NCBI RefSeq assembly: GCF_030409215.1
Contig: NZ_JAUFPL010000020.1
Location: 40,978-104,977, forward strand
DNA length: 64,000 nt
Reading direction: 5' to 3'
DNA from: Halomonas ramblicola
Lineage (GTDB): Bacteria; Pseudomonadota; Gammaproteobacteria; Pseudomonadales; Halomonadaceae
Shown: positions 24,242 to 37,594 of the stretch, in pieces
Layout: each line of letters opens with the position of its first letter
Numbering within the stretch: position 1 is the first letter of the stretch
Program-made: the position numbers and the translations under genes
Notes under the pieces: model-generated
What the model saw: the letters and a program-made list of their open reading frames with translations, nothing else
What the model was told of the DNA's origin: nothing
Databases searched by the model: none

Positions 24242-25131
24242 GAGCGGGACGCGGCCTCCCCATCGTCGCCGGCCCTCGCGTTGGCCCGGCACCAGGCGTC
24301 GAGCATCCGGCCGAGTTCCAGGCGCCAGGGCTTCTGGTGCACGCCGAAGGCCGCCAGCACCCGCCGGCAGTTGAGTACCCGGCGCAGCGGATGGTCATGG
24401 TGGTGATGCATCGCCTTGACCGGCCCCAGCTCGAGGGTCTCGCCGCGTCCTTCCAGGCGGGTGGTCAGTTGGGTGCGCACCACCGAGACGAAGGTGAAGG
24501 CGCTGACCGGCTCGGTACCGGCCAGGTGATAGCTGCCCCAGGCATCGGCCCCGCACTGGAGCTGCTGCAGCATCCCGATCAGCGCCATGGCCACGGCATC
24601 CGCCGAGGTGGGACAGCAGGTTACATCGGCCTCGGCACGCAACTCGCCACCGACCACCAGGGTATCGATCAGCTCGTTGAGCCAGGCATGGCTGCCCTCC
24701 AGGGCGAAGAGTGGCCCCAGACGCACGATCAGATGCTGGGGGTGCTCGGCGCGGATACGGTCGCCGGTCACCACCAGGCGACGCAGGCTCTCGTCGCGGG
24801 GCCGCGGGATGACGTGCTCATCGATGGCTTCGGCGAAGCCGTCCTCGTAGAGCTGGTCGGAGACGCACCACACCAGTGGCACCCCGGCATCGCGACACGC
24901 CTCCATCCAGCCTTCCACCGCCTCGGCATGGGCCGCCACCTCGGCCGGCGCGGCACGGATCGGCCGCGACAACGGCGGGATCACCAGGGCGTCCGGGGCC
25001 ACCTCATCGAGGCGCTCCGGCGCCAGCGCCAGGCCCTCCTCGATCACCAGCTCGGTATCCGAGCGGCGGTTGGCTTCCCGGGCCAACGCCAGGCTCAGGC
25101 AGTGACCCGCATCAAGTATCAACAGCTTCAC
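24238..25131 (-). CDS. RmlD-like sugar-nucleotide-binding protein
   Basis: 297 residues. A short Rossmann-type start (MKLLILDAGHCLSLALA) lacks the full GxxGxxG. VVTGDRIRAEHPQHLIVRLGPLF and a final FTFVSVVRTQLTT...PVKAMHHHH are consistent with RmlD/NAD-epimerase-like proteins of Pseudomonas and relatives. The reduced nucleotide motif makes dehydrogenase activity uncertain. It is the first gene of a two-gene operon with the acyltransferase. Confidence 0.7.
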   Translation of the reverse strand: MKLLILDAGHCLSLALAREANRRSDTELVIEEGLALAPERLDEVAPDALVIPPLSRPIRAAPAEVAAHAEAVEGWMEACRDAGVPLVWCVSDQLYEDGFAEAIDEHVIPRPRDESLRRLVVTGDRIRAEHPQHLIVRLGPLFALEGSHAWLNELIDTLVVGGELRAEADVTCCPTSADAVAMALIGMLQQLQCGADAWGSYHLAGTEPVSAFTFVSVVRTQLTTRLEGRGETLELGPVKAMHHHHDHPLRRVLNCRRVLAAFGVHQKPWRLELGRMLDAWCRANARAGDDGEAASRS

Positions 25132-25169
25132 TCGCGTTCCTCCCTTCGCCCTGGCGGTCCGCCGGCCCC

Positions 25170-25766
25170 CTAGAACGGGATCTCGTCGTCGAAGTCGTCG
25201 AAGCTGCCCGGATCCGGCGCGCCGTAGTTGCCCTGCTGGGGCGGGGTGTTCTGCGGCGGACGGTTCTGTTGCGGCGCCTGGCGCTGGGGCTGGCCACCGC
25301 CGAAGTTGCCGCCCTGCTGGGGGGCGTTGCCGTAGCCGCCCTGGGGCTGGCCGCCGCCGAAACCACCACCCTGCTGCGGCGGCATGTTGCCGGCCTGGGG
25401 CGCACCGCCCCCCTGGAAGTCACCACCGCTGCGCGAGTCGAGCATCTGCATGTCGTTGACCACGATCTCGGTGGTGTAGCGATCCTGGCCGTCCTGGCCC
25501 TGCCACTTGCGGGTCTGCAGGCGACCCTCGACGTAGATGCGCGAGCCCTTCTTGAGATACTGCTGGCCAATCTCGGCGAGCTTGTTGAACATCACCAGGT
25601 TGTGCCACTCGGTGCGCTCCTGGCGCTGACCGCTCTGGCGGTCCGTCCAGGTGTCGGTGGTGGCCAGCCGCAGGTTGGCCACCGGGCTGCCGGAGGGCAT
25701 GAAACGCACCTCGGGGTCCTGCCCCAGGTTGCCGATGAGGATGACCTTGTTGACGCCTCGGGCCAT
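25170..25766 (-). CDS. ssb: Single-stranded DNA-binding protein
   Basis: 198 residues. The OB-fold N-terminus begins [19 protein letters not shown] and contains LRLATTDTW and [15 protein letters not shown] long Gln/Gly-rich low-complexity linker follows, ending in the acidic tip DDFDDEIPF that binds partner proteins such as RecO, PriA and exonuclease I. The start MARG at 25766 is chosen; the frame upstream is not coding. The ssb/MFS/uvrA neighbourhood is common in gammaproteobacteria. Confidence 0.97.
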   Translation of the reverse strand: MARGVNKVILIGNLGQDPEVRFMPSGSPVANLRLATTDTWTDRQSGQRQERTEWHNLVMFNKLAEIGQQYLKKGSRIYVEGRLQTRKWQGQDGQDRYTTEIVVNDMQMLDSRSGGDFQGGGAPQAGNMPPQQGGGFGGGQPQGGYGNAPQQGGNFGGGQPQRQAPQQNRPPQNTPPQQGNYGAPDPGSFDDFDDEIPF

Positions 25767-25850
25767 GAGGGACTCCTTGCTGTCGTGAATGCATTGTGCC
25801 GCCGGGCGGCCTGCGGAATGGCGCACCGGGCGCCCTGTCACGAACCGCCC

Positions 25851-27239
25851 TCAGGGGCGGTCCCTTCCAGTATCGATCAGTCTCGCCAGCGCCTCCTGAT
25901 CGAGGCGCTGGCGGTCCACCTTGAGATAGGCCAGCCGCTCCTCGGGAACGACCAGCACGTCCTCGACCCCGGCCACCCCGGCGAACTTCGCCATCAGGGT
26001 TTCCAGGGCATCGTCGCCGTGCTCGCCATCCAGCGCCACCACCTCGCTGGCCAGATGGGGCGGCGGCGACATGCCCGCCATCAGCGCCAACCAGACGAGG
26101 CCGAGCAGGGCGGCGCCGAGGAAGACCGCGGCCAGCCCCCACTGCTGGGCGAGGAAACCTCCCAGCATGCCACCCAGGAAGGCACCGAGGAACTGGCTGG
26201 TGGAGTAGACCCCCATGGCGGTGCCCTTGGCCCCGGCCGGGGCCAGCTTGCTGAGCATCGAGGGCAACGTCGCCTCGAGCAGGTTGAAGGCGGTGAAGAA
26301 CACCAGCAGCCAGGCGAGCAGCGGCCAGAGCCCCTCGCCGAGTCCCGCCAGGCCGGCGAGACTCAGGGTGATGGCGGCGATGGCCGACAGGCACATGGCC
26401 TTCATGCGCCGACGCTTCTCGGCGATCACCACCAGCGGCACCATGGCCACGAAGGCCAGGGCCATGACCCCCAGGTACGCCAGGCCGTGACGCTCGGCGA
26501 CGACCCCCGCCTCCAGCAGCCGGAAGGGCACGGCGACGAAGATCGCCATCAGGACCAGATGCAGGGCGAAGATCGACAGGTCCAGGCGCAGCAGGTCGCC
26601 GCGGGCCAGGATCGCCCTGAGCTGGGCGCGGTCCAGGCCCACGTCGCGGTGGCGCAGGCGGCGCGGCGCGGGCGGCACCAGCCGCCACAGCACCGGCAGG
26701 CCGACGGCGGCCAGCAGCGCGGCGAACCAGAAGACCCCGGCCAGGCCGAACCACGAGGCCAGCAGGGGGCCCAGCACCATGGCCACGGCGAAGGCCACGC
26801 CGATGGACAGGCCGATGGTGGCCATGGCCGCGGTGCGTACCTGCTCGCGGGTCTGGTCGGCGAGCAGCGCCATGATGGCGGCGGCTACTGCGCCGCTGCC
26901 CTGCAGGCAGCGCCCCAGGATCACCCCGCCGATGGTCTCGGCCTGGGCCGCCACCAGGCTGCCGATCAGGAACAGCAGCAACCCCCCGGCGATCACCGGC
27001 TTGCGTCCCAGGCGATCGGAGAGCAACCCGAAGGGGATCTGCAAGGCCGCCTGGGTGAGGCCGTAGATGCCCAGCGCCACCCCCACCAGCAGCGGGGTGG
27101 CGCCGGCCAGGTCGTCGGCATGCAGGGCCAGTACCGGCAGCACCATGAACAGGCCCAGCATACGGGTGGCATAGAGCCCCGCGAGCCCGGCGATGGCACG
27201 CCGCTCGGTGGCGAGGAGCAGTCCAGAGACCTTGCGCAT
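25851..27239 (-). CDS. MFS transporter
   Basis: 462 residues with twelve predicted membrane segments. The MFS motif A variant is LSDRLGRKPVIAGG between helices 2 and 3, and GRCLQGSGAVAAA follows in helix 4. After the transporter core there is an extra cytoplasmic C-terminal domain (about residues 390-462, EVVALDGEHGDDALETLMAKFAGVAGVEDVLV). It is a small ferredoxin-like domain of a kind seen in YajR-type transporters. The substrate is unknown. ATG at 27239 (MRKVSG) is preferred over a GTG at 27275. Confidence 0.9.
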   Translation of the reverse strand: MRKVSGLLLATERRAIAGLAGLYATRMLGLFMVLPVLALHADDLAGATPLLVGVALGIYGLTQAALQIPFGLLSDRLGRKPVIAGGLLLFLIGSLVAAQAETIGGVILGRCLQGSGAVAAAIMALLADQTREQVRTAAMATIGLSIGVAFAVAMVLGPLLASWFGLAGVFWFAALLAAVGLPVLWRLVPPAPRRLRHRDVGLDRAQLRAILARGDLLRLDLSIFALHLVLMAIFVAVPFRLLEAGVVAERHGLAYLGVMALAFVAMVPLVVIAEKRRRMKAMCLSAIAAITLSLAGLAGLGEGLWPLLAWLLVFFTAFNLLEATLPSMLSKLAPAGAKGTAMGVYSTSQFLGAFLGGMLGGFLAQQWGLAAVFLGAALLGLVWLALMAGMSPPPHLASEVVALDGEHGDDALETLMAKFAGVAGVEDVLVVPEERLAYLKVDRQRLDQEALARLIDTGRDRP

Positions 27240-27397
27240 AGGGAAGACGGTATTCCATGGACGGGTGACGCACACCCTTGAGTGGACCGCCTATTCTAGC
27301 GGCTCGCCGCCTCCCAGGGAAAGCCGCCGGGGCGTTCGCGGTTGCCTACGGCGAGGGGCGCCGGGGAAGGCATGGTCATGGCCCTGCCTATCGCGCT

Positions 27398-27427
27398 TTG
27401 CCGGTGCCGGCCGCGGCCCCGTATAAT
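27398..27427 (+). promoter_or_regulatory. uvrA promoter
   Basis: TTGCCG and a perfect TATAAT, 18-bp spacer, 30 bp before the uvrA ATG. No CTG-N10-CAG LexA box is seen between 27240 and 27458, so SOS control is not evident here. Confidence 0.65.
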
Positions 27428-27457
27428 CGACCCTTTGCCGCGCACCGCGAGGTGGGA

Positions 27458-30328
<2,871 letters not shown>

Positions 30329-30342
30329 GCGAAGCTGGAAGG

Positions 30343-30462
30343 CAGCATCTTGCCACCAGAAGCTGGTATCAAGGGTTTTTCTTCAACCTTCAAGCTTAAG
30401 CCCGCGAAGCGGGCGTTCTTCCAGCTCCGGGCGCAGCCCGGCCCTTCCAGGCGCGCAGCGCC
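30343..30462. repeat. Cluster of short GC-rich stem-loops after uvrA
   Basis: Three small hairpins with three-base loops follow one another: GCCCGC-GAA-GCGGGC (30400-30414), CCGGGC-GCA-GCCCGG (30427-30441) and GGCGC-GCA-GCGCC (30450-30462). They are separated by CTTCCAG-like linkers. A weaker GGCA/TGCC hairpin lies at 30343-30356. The similar stems and linkers suggest a REP-like intergenic repeat that may shield the 3' end of uvrA mRNA. Confidence 0.5.
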
Positions 30463-30487
30463 GGTCTTCCTTCTAGCCTTTCGATAC

Positions 30488-30519
30488 AAAAAAACCGGCC
30501 CCGATAAGGGCCGGTTTTT
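30488..30519. terminator. Bidirectional terminator between uvrA and rplQ
   Basis: A7-CCGGCCC-loop-GGGCCGG-T5. A-runs and T-runs on both sides make it work for both the uvrA transcript and the long minus-strand ribosomal transcript, whose last gene is rplQ. Confidence 0.85.
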
Positions 30520-30552
30520 CTTTCAGCACTACCGGGCCGGGGCCCGCCAGGA

Positions 30553-30945
30553 TCACTCCTCGGCGGCTTCCTCGGCCTCCTCGACGATCGGACGATCGAC
30601 GAGCTCGACGAAGGCCATGGGGGCGTTGTCGCCGGTGCGGAAACCGCACTTGAGGATACGGACGTAACCGCCCGGACGCTCGGCGTAACGCGGACCCAGC
30701 TCGTTGAAGAGCTTGCCGACCGCTTCCTTGGAGCGGGTGCGGCTGAAGGCCAGACGACGATTGGCGACGCTGTCCTGCTTGGCCAGGGTGATCAGCGGCT
30801 CGATGACGCGACGCAGCTCCTTGGCCTTGGGCAGGGTAGTCTTGATGACTTCGTGCTCGATCAGCGACACGCTCATGTTCTTGAACATGGCCTGACGATG
30901 CGAGCTCGTACGATTGAGGTGACGACCACTCTTACGATGACGCAT
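30553..30945 (-). CDS. rplQ: 50S ribosomal protein L17
   Basis: 130 residues. [21 protein letters not shown] is the family's invariant start. The C-terminal acidic tail EEAEEAAEE is species-specific. L17 binds 23S rRNA near the exit tunnel. It is the last gene of the alpha operon, 39 bp after rpoA, and is followed by the terminator shared with uvrA. Confidence 0.97.
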   Translation of the reverse strand: MRHRKSGRHLNRTSSHRQAMFKNMSVSLIEHEVIKTTLPKAKELRRVIEPLITLAKQDSVANRRLAFSRTRSKEAVGKLFNELGPRYAERPGGYVRILKCGFRTGDNAPMAFVELVDRPIVEEAEEAAEE

Positions 30946-30984
30946 GGTTGTGATTCCTTACCAAACTGGGACTCGAGTCGGCGC

Positions 30985-31983
30985 TCACGCTGAGGCCTTG
31001 TCGTCCTTCAGGCTTGCCGGCGGCCAGTTCTCCAGCCGCATGCCGAGGGAGAGACCGCGCGCTGCCAGGACGTCCTTGATCTCGTTCAGGGACTTCTTGC
31101 CGAGGTTCGGGGTCTTGAGCAGCTCCACCTCGGTGCGCTGGATCAGGTCCCCGATGTAGTAGATGTTCTCGGCCTTGAGGCAGTTGGCGCTGCGAACGGT
31201 CAACTCGAGATCGTCTACGGGGCGCAGCAGGATCGGATCGATGTGATCCTCTTCCTCCTCCACTTCCTGTTCCTTGTCGGCCTCCAGGTCGACGAACGCG
31301 GCCAGCTGCTCCTGCAGGATGGTCGCGCTACGCCGGATCGCCTCTTCCGGATCCAGGGTGCCGTCGGTTTCCAGGTCGATGATCAGCTTGTCGAGGTCGG
31401 TACGCTGTTCGACACGCGCGGCCTCGACGGAGTAGGAAACCCGACGCACGGGGCTGAAGGTCGCATCCAGCTGCAGGCGACCGATGGCACGGGATTCGTC
31501 ATCGGCACCGACACGAGTATCTGCCGGCTCATAGCCGCGGCCGCGCGCCACCTTGAGCTGCATCTTCAGCTCGGCGCCCTCGTTGACGTGGGCGATGACG
31601 TGATCGGGGTTGACGATCTCGACGTCATGGTCGAGGGCGATATCACCCGCGGTCACGACGGCCGGGCCCTGCTTGTTCAGCGAGAGCACCGCCTCGTCGC
31701 GGCTGTGCATCTTGATCGCCACGTCCTTGAGGTTCAGGAGGATCTCGATGACATCTTCCTGGACGCCCTCGATCGCGCTGTACTCGTGATCGACGCCGCC
31801 GATCTCGGCCTCCACCACGGCGCAGCCGGGCATGGACGAGAGCAGGATACGCCGCAGTGCATTGCCCAGGGTGTGGCCGAAGCCACGCTCGAAGGGCTCG
31901 AGCACGATCTTCGCGTGATGTGCGCTGATCTCTTCGACCTTGATGTCGCGCGGGCGAAGAAACTCTGTCACTGAACGCTGCAT
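30985..31983 (-). CDS. rpoA: RNA polymerase alpha subunit
   Basis: 332 residues. The N-terminal dimerisation domain ([36 protein letters not shown]) is joined by an acidic linker (EEEEDHIDP) to the C-terminal domain that binds UP elements and activators ([20 protein letters not shown]...[15 protein letters not shown]). It assembles with beta and beta' encoded at 49035-57418. It lies in the alpha operon rpsM-rpsK-rpsD-rpoA-rplQ. Confidence 0.98.
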   Translation of the reverse strand: MQRSVTEFLRPRDIKVEEISAHHAKIVLEPFERGFGHTLGNALRRILLSSMPGCAVVEAEIGGVDHEYSAIEGVQEDVIEILLNLKDVAIKMHSRDEAVLSLNKQGPAVVTAGDIALDHDVEIVNPDHVIAHVNEGAELKMQLKVARGRGYEPADTRVGADDESRAIGRLQLDATFSPVRRVSYSVEAARVEQRTDLDKLIIDLETDGTLDPEEAIRRSATILQEQLAAFVDLEADKEQEVEEEEDHIDPILLRPVDDLELTVRSANCLKAENIYYIGDLIQRTEVELLKTPNLGKKSLNEIKDVLAARGLSLGMRLENWPPASLKDDKASA

Positions 31984-32069
31984 ATGAACACCTTTCAGGC
32001 TGCCAAACGGATACTCGATACTCTGGGTCGGCCCCCGTCACCGGGAGCCGACACGGCGCTTGGCACCGC

Positions 32070-32690
32070 TTACTTCGAGTAGAGCTCGACGATCAGGTTT
32101 TCGTTGATGTCGGCAGTCAGGTCACCGCGTTCAGGCAGAGCCTTGAGAGTGCCTTCCATCTTCTTGGCATCGACCTCGACCCAGGTCACGTCGCCGCGAT
32201 TGGCGGCGATCGCCAGGGCGCTCTGGATGCGCGCCTGGTTCTTGGCCTTCTCGCGCACGGCGACGACGTCACCGGGCTTGACCTGGTAGGAGGCCACGTT
32301 GACGGTCTTGCCGTTCACGGCGATGGCCTTGTGGCTGACCAGCTGGCGCGCCTCGGCGCGAGTGGAGCCGAAACCCATGCGGTAGACGACATTGTCCAGT
32401 CGGGATTCGAGAAGCTGCAGCAACAGCTCACCGGTCGCGCCCTTCAGGCGGGCCGCTTCCTTGTAGTAGTTGCGGAACTGCTTCTCGAGCACGCCGTACA
32501 TGCGGCGTACCTTCTGCTTCTCGCGAAGCTGCGAGCCGTATTCGGAAAGACGCTGACGGCGCTGGCCGTGCACACCCGGGATCTGCTCGGATTTGCACTT
32601 CTTCTCGAAGGGAGTGACACCGCTCTTCAGGAAGAGGTCGGTGCCTTCACGACGAGACAGCTTGCACTTCGGTCCAATGTAACGAGCCAT
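32070..32690 (-). CDS. rpsD: 30S ribosomal protein S4
   Basis: 206 residues, same as E. coli. Starts [20 protein letters not shown]; the S4 RNA-binding domain is [20 protein letters not shown]4 nucleates 30S assembly and, in enteric bacteria, represses the alpha operon by binding its leader. It lies 12 bp after rpsK. Confidence 0.97.
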   Translation of the reverse strand: MARYIGPKCKLSRREGTDLFLKSGVTPFEKKCKSEQIPGVHGQRRQRLSEYGSQLREKQKVRRMYGVLEKQFRNYYKEAARLKGATGELLLQLLESRLDNVVYRMGFGSTRAEARQLVSHKAIAVNGKTVNVASYQVKPGDVVAVREKAKNQARIQSALAIAANRGDVTWVEVDAKKMEGTLKALPERGDLTADINENLIVELYSK

Positions 32691-32702
32691 GAATCTGTCT
32701 CC

Positions 32703-33089
32703 TTAAACGCGGCGTTTCTTCGGCGGACGGCAGCCATTGTGGGGAATGGGCGTCGCGTCGGTGATGCTCTGCACGCGGAAGCCGGCGGCATTGAGCGCAC
32801 GCACGGCGGATTCACGGCCAGGACCGGGGCCCTTGACCAGCACGTCGACGTTTTTCACACCATACTCGGCTGCAGCGGTCGCTGCACGCTCGCTTGCCAC
32901 TTGAGCAGCGAACGGGGTGCTCTTGCGAGAACCACGAAAACCCGAACCACCGGCAGTCGCCCAGGAGAGGGCGTTGCCCTGGCGGTCTGTGATCGTAATG
33001 ATCGTGTTGTTAAAAGAGGCGTGGATATGCGCGATGGCATCCACTACCTGCTTTTTAACCTTCTTGCGATTGCTACGCGGGTTAGCCAT
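32703..33089 (-). CDS. rpsK: 30S ribosomal protein S11
   Basis: 128 residues. [19 protein letters not shown] and [18 protein letters not shown] are the conserved cores; C-terminal [13 protein letters not shown] is characteristic. It forms part of the 30S platform that contacts mRNA upstream of the P site. It lies between rpsM and rpsD in the alpha operon. Confidence 0.97.
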   Translation of the reverse strand: MANPRSNRKKVKKQVVDAIAHIHASFNNTIITITDRQGNALSWATAGGSGFRGSRKSTPFAAQVASERAATAAAEYGVKNVDVLVKGPGPGRESAVRALNAAGFRVQSITDATPIPHNGCRPPKKRRV

Positions 33090-33128
33090 GTTGATGTCTA
33101 TTCCTGTCTTGACGCCACAACGTGCGTG

Positions 33129-33485
33129 TTATTTGCGGATCGGCTTGCGCGGGCCCTTGCGGGTACGCGCATTAGTCTTGGTACGCTGACCACGCAGCGG
33201 AAGACTGCGACGATGACGCAGACCACGGTAGCAACCCAGGTCCATGAGACGCTTGATGTTCAGCGTCACATCACGACGAAGGTCACCCTCAACGGTATAC
33301 TTGCCGACTTCACTACGCAGGGTGTCGATCTCTTCGGATGACAGTTCCTGGATCTTGGTGGTCGGCGCGATGCCGGACGCGGCACAGATCTCCTGTGCAC
33401 GAGTACGGCCAATCCCGAAGATATAGGTCAGCGAGATCGCCGCATGCTTGTTGTCCGGGATATTGACGCCTGCAATACGGGCCAT
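33129..33485 (-). CDS. rpsM: 30S ribosomal protein S13
   Basis: 118 residues. Start [19 protein letters not shown] at 33485; the longer frame upstream is not coding. Helix-two-turn-helix and the basic C-terminus ([19 protein letters not shown]) that touches the P-site tRNA and the intersubunit bridge are present. First full gene of the alpha operon after rpmJ. Confidence 0.97.
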   Translation of the reverse strand: MARIAGVNIPDNKHAAISLTYIFGIGRTRAQEICAASGIAPTTKIQELSSEEIDTLRSEVGKYTVEGDLRRDVTLNIKRLMDLGCYRGLRHRRSLPLRGQRTKTNARTRKGPRKPIRK

Positions 33486-33608
33486 CAGCTTACTCCGAAA
33501 TTCGAGCGGCTTGCTCGTTGGGTCGACTACAAAAGGCGCAACAGCATACCCCTTTGCCCTGAAAAGGGCAAGGGGCATGCCGGCACCCGGTTCAGCACAG
33601 CGTCAGGA

Positions 33609-33722
33609 TCAGCCCTGGCGCTGCTTGTGCCGCGGCTCCGTGCAGATGACGCGCACGGCGCCATTGCGGCGGATGATCTTGCAGTTGCGGCACATTTTCT
33701 TCACGGAAGCTCGAACTTTCAT
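33609..33722 (-). CDS. rpmJ: 50S ribosomal protein L36
   Basis: 37 residues read directly from the sequence: starts [19 protein letters not shown] and ends with RHKQRQG. Cys 11, 14, 27 and His 32 keep the zinc site, so it is the zinc-containing C+ form. It follows secY at the boundary of the spc and alpha operons, preceded by a long hairpin. Confidence 0.95.
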   Translation of the reverse strand: MKVRASVKKMCRNCKIIRRNGAVRVICTEPRHKQRQG

Positions 33723-33738
33723 CGTTCCATCTCCAAAG

Positions 33739-33783
33739 TTGGCTCGCGCCGCGAGCCGACACTTCGGCTCGCGGCGCGCCAAA
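33739..33783 (-). terminator. Long hairpin between secY and rpmJ
   Basis: Two nearly perfect arms of about 19-21 bases (TTGGCTCGCGCCGCGAGCC and its near complement) with a 3-base loop. No long T-run follows, so it may be a partial terminator or a processing/stability element separating the spc genes from rpmJ and the alpha operon. Confidence 0.5.
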
Positions 33784-33799
33784 TCGCCAGCGGCGCGCC

Positions 33800-35131
33800 T
33801 CAGCGCATGATGCCGCCGCTACCGTAGCCTTTCAGGTTGGACTTCTTCATCACCGACTCGTACTGGTGCGACATGAGGTGCGACTGCACCTGGGCCATGA
33901 AGTCCATGATGACCACCACCACGATCAGCAGCGAGGTACCGCCGAAGAAGAACGGCACGTTCCAGGCCACGATCAGGAACTGGGGCATCAGGGAAACCGC
34001 AGTGATGTACAAGGCGCCGAACAGGGTCAGACGGGTCATGACCTTGTCGACGTAGCGAGCGGTCTGCTCACCCGGACGAATCCCCGGCAGGAAGGCCCCC
34101 GACTTCTTGAGGTTGTCGGCGACGTCCTTGGGGTTGAAGACCAGCGCTGTGTAAAAGAAGCAGAAGAATACCACCGCCGCGGCGAAAAGCAAGATGTACA
34201 GCGGCTGCCCCGGCCCCAGGGCCTGGGACGCCCGCTGCAGCCACTCCATGCCATCCCCGGCCCCGACCCACTGGCCCAGCGAGGCCGGGAACAGCAGGAT
34301 GCTGGAGGCGAAGATCGCCGGGATCACGCCCGCCATGTTCACCTTGAGCGGCAGGTAGCTGCTCTGACCGGCGTACATCTTGTTGCCGACCTGGCGCCGC
34401 GGGTAGTTCACCGTGATACGACGCTGGCCGCGCTCGATGAACACCACGAAGGCCACGGTGGCAATGCCCAGCACGGACAACGCCAGCAGCGGCAGCACGT
34501 TCCAGGCGCCCTCGTTGCGGGCCAGCTCGAAGGCCTGGCCCACGGCGCCGGGCAGGCCGGCGACGATCCCCGCGAAGATCAGCAGCGAGATGCCGTTGCC
34601 GATGCCCTTCTCGGTGATCTGCTCGCCCAGCCACATCAGGAACACCGCCCCGGTCACGAAGGTGACGATGGCGGTGAAGAAGAAGCTGAAGTCGGCCGTG
34701 TAGGCGATGCCCTGACTGGCCAGGCCCACGGACATGCCGGTGGCCTGCACGAGGGCCAGCAGCACGGTGCCGTAGCGCGTGTACTGGCTGATCTTGCGAC
34801 GGCCGGCCTCGCCCTCCTTCTTCAACTGCTCGAGGTGGGGCGAGACCGCGGTCAGCAGCTGCATGATGATCGACGCCGAGATGTAGGGCATGATGCCCAG
34901 CGCCATGATGCTCATGCGCTCCAGGGCGCCACCCGAGAACATGTTGAACATGCCCAGGATGGTGCCCTGCTGCTCCCTGAACAAGGCAGCTAGCTGGTCA
35001 GGATTCATACCGGGCACGGGGATGTGGGCACCGATGCGGTACACCACGATGGCGAGGAGCACGAAGCGCAGGCGCGCCCACAGTTCACTCAGACCGCTGC
35101 CCATCGCCGGCATCTTTCCTGACTTGGCCAT
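33800..35131 (-). CDS. secY: Preprotein translocase channel SecY
   Basis: 443 residues with ten membrane segments. N-terminal [21 protein letters not shown] and the plug-region [27 protein letters not shown] are conserved; the cytosolic loop [14 protein letters not shown] and the C-terminus complete the fold. It forms the inner-membrane channel with SecE (60654-61022) and SecG. It follows rplO directly in the spc operon. Confidence 0.98.
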   Translation of the reverse strand: MAKSGKMPAMGSGLSELWARLRFVLLAIVVYRIGAHIPVPGMNPDQLAALFREQQGTILGMFNMFSGGALERMSIMALGIMPYISASIIMQLLTAVSPHLEQLKKEGEAGRRKISQYTRYGTVLLALVQATGMSVGLASQGIAYTADFSFFFTAIVTFVTGAVFLMWLGEQITEKGIGNGISLLIFAGIVAGLPGAVGQAFELARNEGAWNVLPLLALSVLGIATVAFVVFIERGQRRITVNYPRRQVGNKMYAGQSSYLPLKVNMAGVIPAIFASSILLFPASLGQWVGAGDGMEWLQRASQALGPGQPLYILLFAAAVVFFCFFYTALVFNPKDVADNLKKSGAFLPGIRPGEQTARYVDKVMTRLTLFGALYITAVSLMPQFLIVAWNVPFFFGGTSLLIVVVVIMDFMAQVQSHLMSHQYESVMKKSNLKGYGSGGIMR

Positions 35132-35566
35132 TTAGTCCTCTACCTTGCCACCGGCGGCCTCGATCGCGGCACGGGCACCCTTGGTGACCTTGAGACCGCG
35201 GACCGTGACCGCCTTGTTCAGTTCGCCGGAAAGGATCACCTTGGCATGCTCGGTGGCGTCCTTCAGCACGTTGGCCTGCTTCAGGGTCTCCAGGGTGACC
35301 TCGTCACCGGCAACCTTGGCCAGCTCGGCCAGGCGCACTTCCTGGGAGACCAGCGACTTCGCGGAGGTGAAGCCGAACTTGGGCAGGCGCCGCTGCAGCG
35401 GCATCTGGCCGCCCTCGAAGCCGGGCTTGACGCTGCCGCCGCTGCGCGACTTGAGGCCCTTGTGGCCACGGCCGCCGGTCTTGCCCAGGCCGGAGCCGAT
35501 GCCACGACCGACGCGCTTCTCGGCGTGCTTGGAGCCCGGTGCCGGGCTCAGGCTATTGAGTTTCAT
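35132..35566 (-). CDS. rplO: 50S ribosomal protein L15
   Basis: 144 residues. [20 protein letters not shown] and the Gly-rich [20 protein letters not shown] segment are diagnostic. L15 is a late 50S assembly protein with a long basic tail inside 23S rRNA. It is adjacent to secY with no gap. Confidence 0.97.
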   Translation of the reverse strand: MKLNSLSPAPGSKHAEKRVGRGIGSGLGKTGGRGHKGLKSRSGGSVKPGFEGGQMPLQRRLPKFGFTSAKSLVSQEVRLAELAKVAGDEVTLETLKQANVLKDATEHAKVILSGELNKAVTVRGLKVTKGARAAIEAAGGKVED

Positions 35567-35569
35567 GGA

Positions 35570-35752
35570 TTACTCTCCCTCAATGCGCACAAGGTAGTTG
35601 ACCTTGTGGACCATGCCGCGGACGGCGGGGGTGTCTTCCAGTTCGACCGTGTGACCGATACGGCGCAGCCCCAGGCCCTTCATGGTGGCCTTGTGCTTGG
35701 GCAGGATGCCGATGGTGCTGCGGGTCTGGGTAACCTTGATCGTTGCTGCCAT
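35570..35752 (-). CDS. rpmD: 50S ribosomal protein L30
   Basis: 60 residues from [23 protein letters not shown] at 35752 has GGGGTGA upstream; GTG at 35761 overlaps the rpsE stop and is less likely. Contains the conserved [21 protein letters not shown]. It lies between rpsE and rplO. Confidence 0.96.
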   Translation of the reverse strand: MAATIKVTQTRSTIGILPKHKATMKGLGLRRIGHTVELEDTPAVRGMVHKVNYLVRIEGE

Positions 35753-35757
35753 GGTGC

Positions 35758-36258
35758 TCACCCCGTGATCGCTTCGACGGACAGACCGCGCTTGGCGGCG
35801 ATGTCATCCGGCGATTGCATGGCGGACAGGCCCTTGACGGTGGCCCGCACGACGTTCACCGGGTTGGTGGAGCCGTAGCACTTGGCCAGGACGTCGTGGA
35901 CGCCAGCCAGCTCCAGCACGGAGCGCATGGCACCGCCGGCGATGATCCCGGTACCCTCGGAGGCGGGCTGCATGTACACCTTGGAGGCGCCGTGACGGGC
36001 CTTGACCGGGTACTGCAGGGTGCCGCCGCTGAGGTGCACCTTGACCATGTTGCGACGGGCCTGGTCCATGGCCTTCTGGATCGCGACCGGCACCTCGCGT
36101 GCCTTGCCGCGACCGAAGCCGACACGGCCCTTGCCATCGCCGACGACGGTCAGAGCGGTGAAGCCGAAGATACGGCCACCCTTGACCACCTTGGCGACAC
36201 GGTTGACCTGCACCAGCTTTTCCTGCAGATCGCCGTTTTGCTGTTCGTTCTTCGCCAT
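35758..36258 (-). CDS. rpsE: 30S ribosomal protein S5
   Basis: 166 residues. N-terminal double-stranded-RNA-like domain [19 protein letters not shown] and the loop [17 protein letters not shown], where spectinomycin-resistance mutations occur in E. coli; it looks wild-type. It helps decode and has helicase-like contacts with mRNA at the entry site. Confidence 0.97.
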   Translation of the reverse strand: MAKNEQQNGDLQEKLVQVNRVAKVVKGGRIFGFTALTVVGDGKGRVGFGRGKAREVPVAIQKAMDQARRNMVKVHLSGGTLQYPVKARHGASKVYMQPASEGTGIIAGGAMRSVLELAGVHDVLAKCYGSTNPVNVVRATVKGLSAMQSPDDIAAKRGLSVEAITG

Positions 36259-36269
36259 CGTAAAACCCT

Positions 36270-36620
36270 TTAGAATTCCAGGCCGCCTTCACGAGCGGCG
36301 TCGGCCAGGGCCTTGACGCGGCCATGGTACTTGAAACCGGCGCGATCGAAGGCTACCTGAGTGATGCCTGCTTCCTTAGCGCGTTCGGCAATCAGCGCGC
36401 CCACCTTGGCGGCGGCGTCGGCGTTGCCGGTCGCACCCTCGCGCAGGGCCTTGTCCAGCGTGGAAGCGCTGGCCAGGACCTTGCCACCATCCGGCGAGAT
36501 GATCTGCGCATAGATGTGGCGGGGGGTACGGTTGACGCACAGGCGATACACGCCCAGCTCGCGGATCTTGGCGCGAGCGCGGCGGGCACGACGGAGACGA
36601 GATTCTTTCTTCGCGTTCAT
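36270..36620 (-). CDS. rplR: 50S ribosomal protein L18
   Basis: 116 residues. Arg-rich start [20 protein letters not shown], then [22 protein letters not shown]18 binds 5S rRNA (63792-63908 here) together with L5 and L25. Placed between rplF and rpsE as usual. Confidence 0.97.
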   Translation of the reverse strand: MNAKKESRLRRARRARAKIRELGVYRLCVNRTPRHIYAQIISPDGGKVLASASTLDKALREGATGNADAAAKVGALIAERAKEAGITQVAFDRAGFKYHGRVKALADAAREGGLEF

Positions 36621-36629
36621 AACCCTGCC

Positions 36630-37160
36630 TTACTTCTTCTTGGCTTCTTTGCGACGCACCTGCTCGTCGGCGTACCGGACACCCTTGCCCTTGTAGGGCT
36701 CGGGCGGACGGAAGGCGCGGATTTCCGCAGCGACCTGGCCGAGCTTCTGCTTGTCCGCGCTCTTCAGCACGATCTGGGTGTTCTTGGGCGTTTCCGCCAC
36801 GACACCCTCGGGCAGTTGGTAATCGACCGGGTGCGAGAAGCCCAGTGTAAGATTGAGCGTCTGGCCCTTTGCCTGGGCACGATAACCGACGCCGATGATT
36901 TCGAGGGACTTGGTGAAGCCTTCGCTCACGCCGGTGACCAGGTTCTGGACCAGGGCACGGGTGGTACCGGCCATGGCCCAGCTCTTGGCGACCTCGCTCG
37001 GGGCGAAGGTCAGTTGACCCTCTTCCTGACCGATCACCACGTCGGGGTGGATGGTCAGCGACAGCGTGCCCTGGCCGCCCTTGGCGGTCAGCTGGTCACC
37101 GTCGATCTTGATCTCGACGCCAGCGGGCACTTTTACCGGATATTTGGCTACGCGGGACAT
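36630..37160 (-). CDS. rplF: 50S ribosomal protein L6
   Basis: 176 residues with two repeated domains; the family signature [15 protein letters not shown] lies near the C-terminus. It binds 23S rRNA domain VI near the sarcin-ricin loop where elongation factors dock. Placed between rpsH and rplR. Confidence 0.97.
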   Translation of the reverse strand: MSRVAKYPVKVPAGVEIKIDGDQLTAKGGQGTLSLTIHPDVVIGQEEGQLTFAPSEVAKSWAMAGTTRALVQNLVTGVSEGFTKSLEIIGVGYRAQAKGQTLNLTLGFSHPVDYQLPEGVVAETPKNTQIVLKSADKQKLGQVAAEIRAFRPPEPYKGKGVRYADEQVRRKEAKKK

Positions 37161-37169
37161 TCCAAACTC

Positions 37170-37562
37170 CTAGAATACGGTGCAGATGACTTCGCCACCG
37201 ACACCGGCCTTGCGAGCCGCGCGGTCGGTCATCACCCCCTGGGAGGTGGTGACGATCGCGATCCCCAGGCCATCGGCGACCTTCGGCAGCGCGTCCTTGC
37301 CCTTGTAAGAGCGAAGGGACGGCTTGGACACGCGCTGCAGGTGCTCGATGACCGGCTTGCCCTCGAAGTACTTGAGGGTCACGGTCAGCTCGGGCTTGGT
37401 GCTTTCGGCCACCACGAAGTCGTTGATGTAGCCCTCTTCCTTCAGCACGCGGGCCACCTCGACCTTCAGCTTGGAGGACGGCATGGAGACCGTCTCCTTG
37501 GTGGCCATCTGCGCATTGCGGATACGGGTGAACATATCCGCCAGAGTGTCTTGCATGCTCAT
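37170..37562 (-). CDS. rpsH: 30S ribosomal protein S8
   Basis: 130 residues. [20 protein letters not shown] and the C-terminal [24 protein letters not shown] block (here [16 protein letters not shown]) are diagnostic. S8 binds central-domain 16S rRNA and in E. coli represses the spc operon by binding near rplE. Confidence 0.97.
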   Translation of the reverse strand: MSMQDTLADMFTRIRNAQMATKETVSMPSSKLKVEVARVLKEEGYINDFVVAESTKPELTVTLKYFEGKPVIEHLQRVSKPSLRSYKGKDALPKVADGLGIAIVTTSQGVMTDRAARKAGVGGEVICTVF

Positions 37563-37594
37563 GTACGTTGCGCTCCTGATGTTTCTACGTGGCG

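Noticed and set aside
27240..27457. Possible LexA box before uvrA
   Set aside because: No CTG-N10-CAG pattern is present between the two divergent genes, so SOS control could not be supported.
27278..27457. Upstream extension of uvrA by about 60 codons
   Set aside because: It crosses the -35/-10 promoter and lacks homology; the normal UvrA N-terminus starts at 27458.
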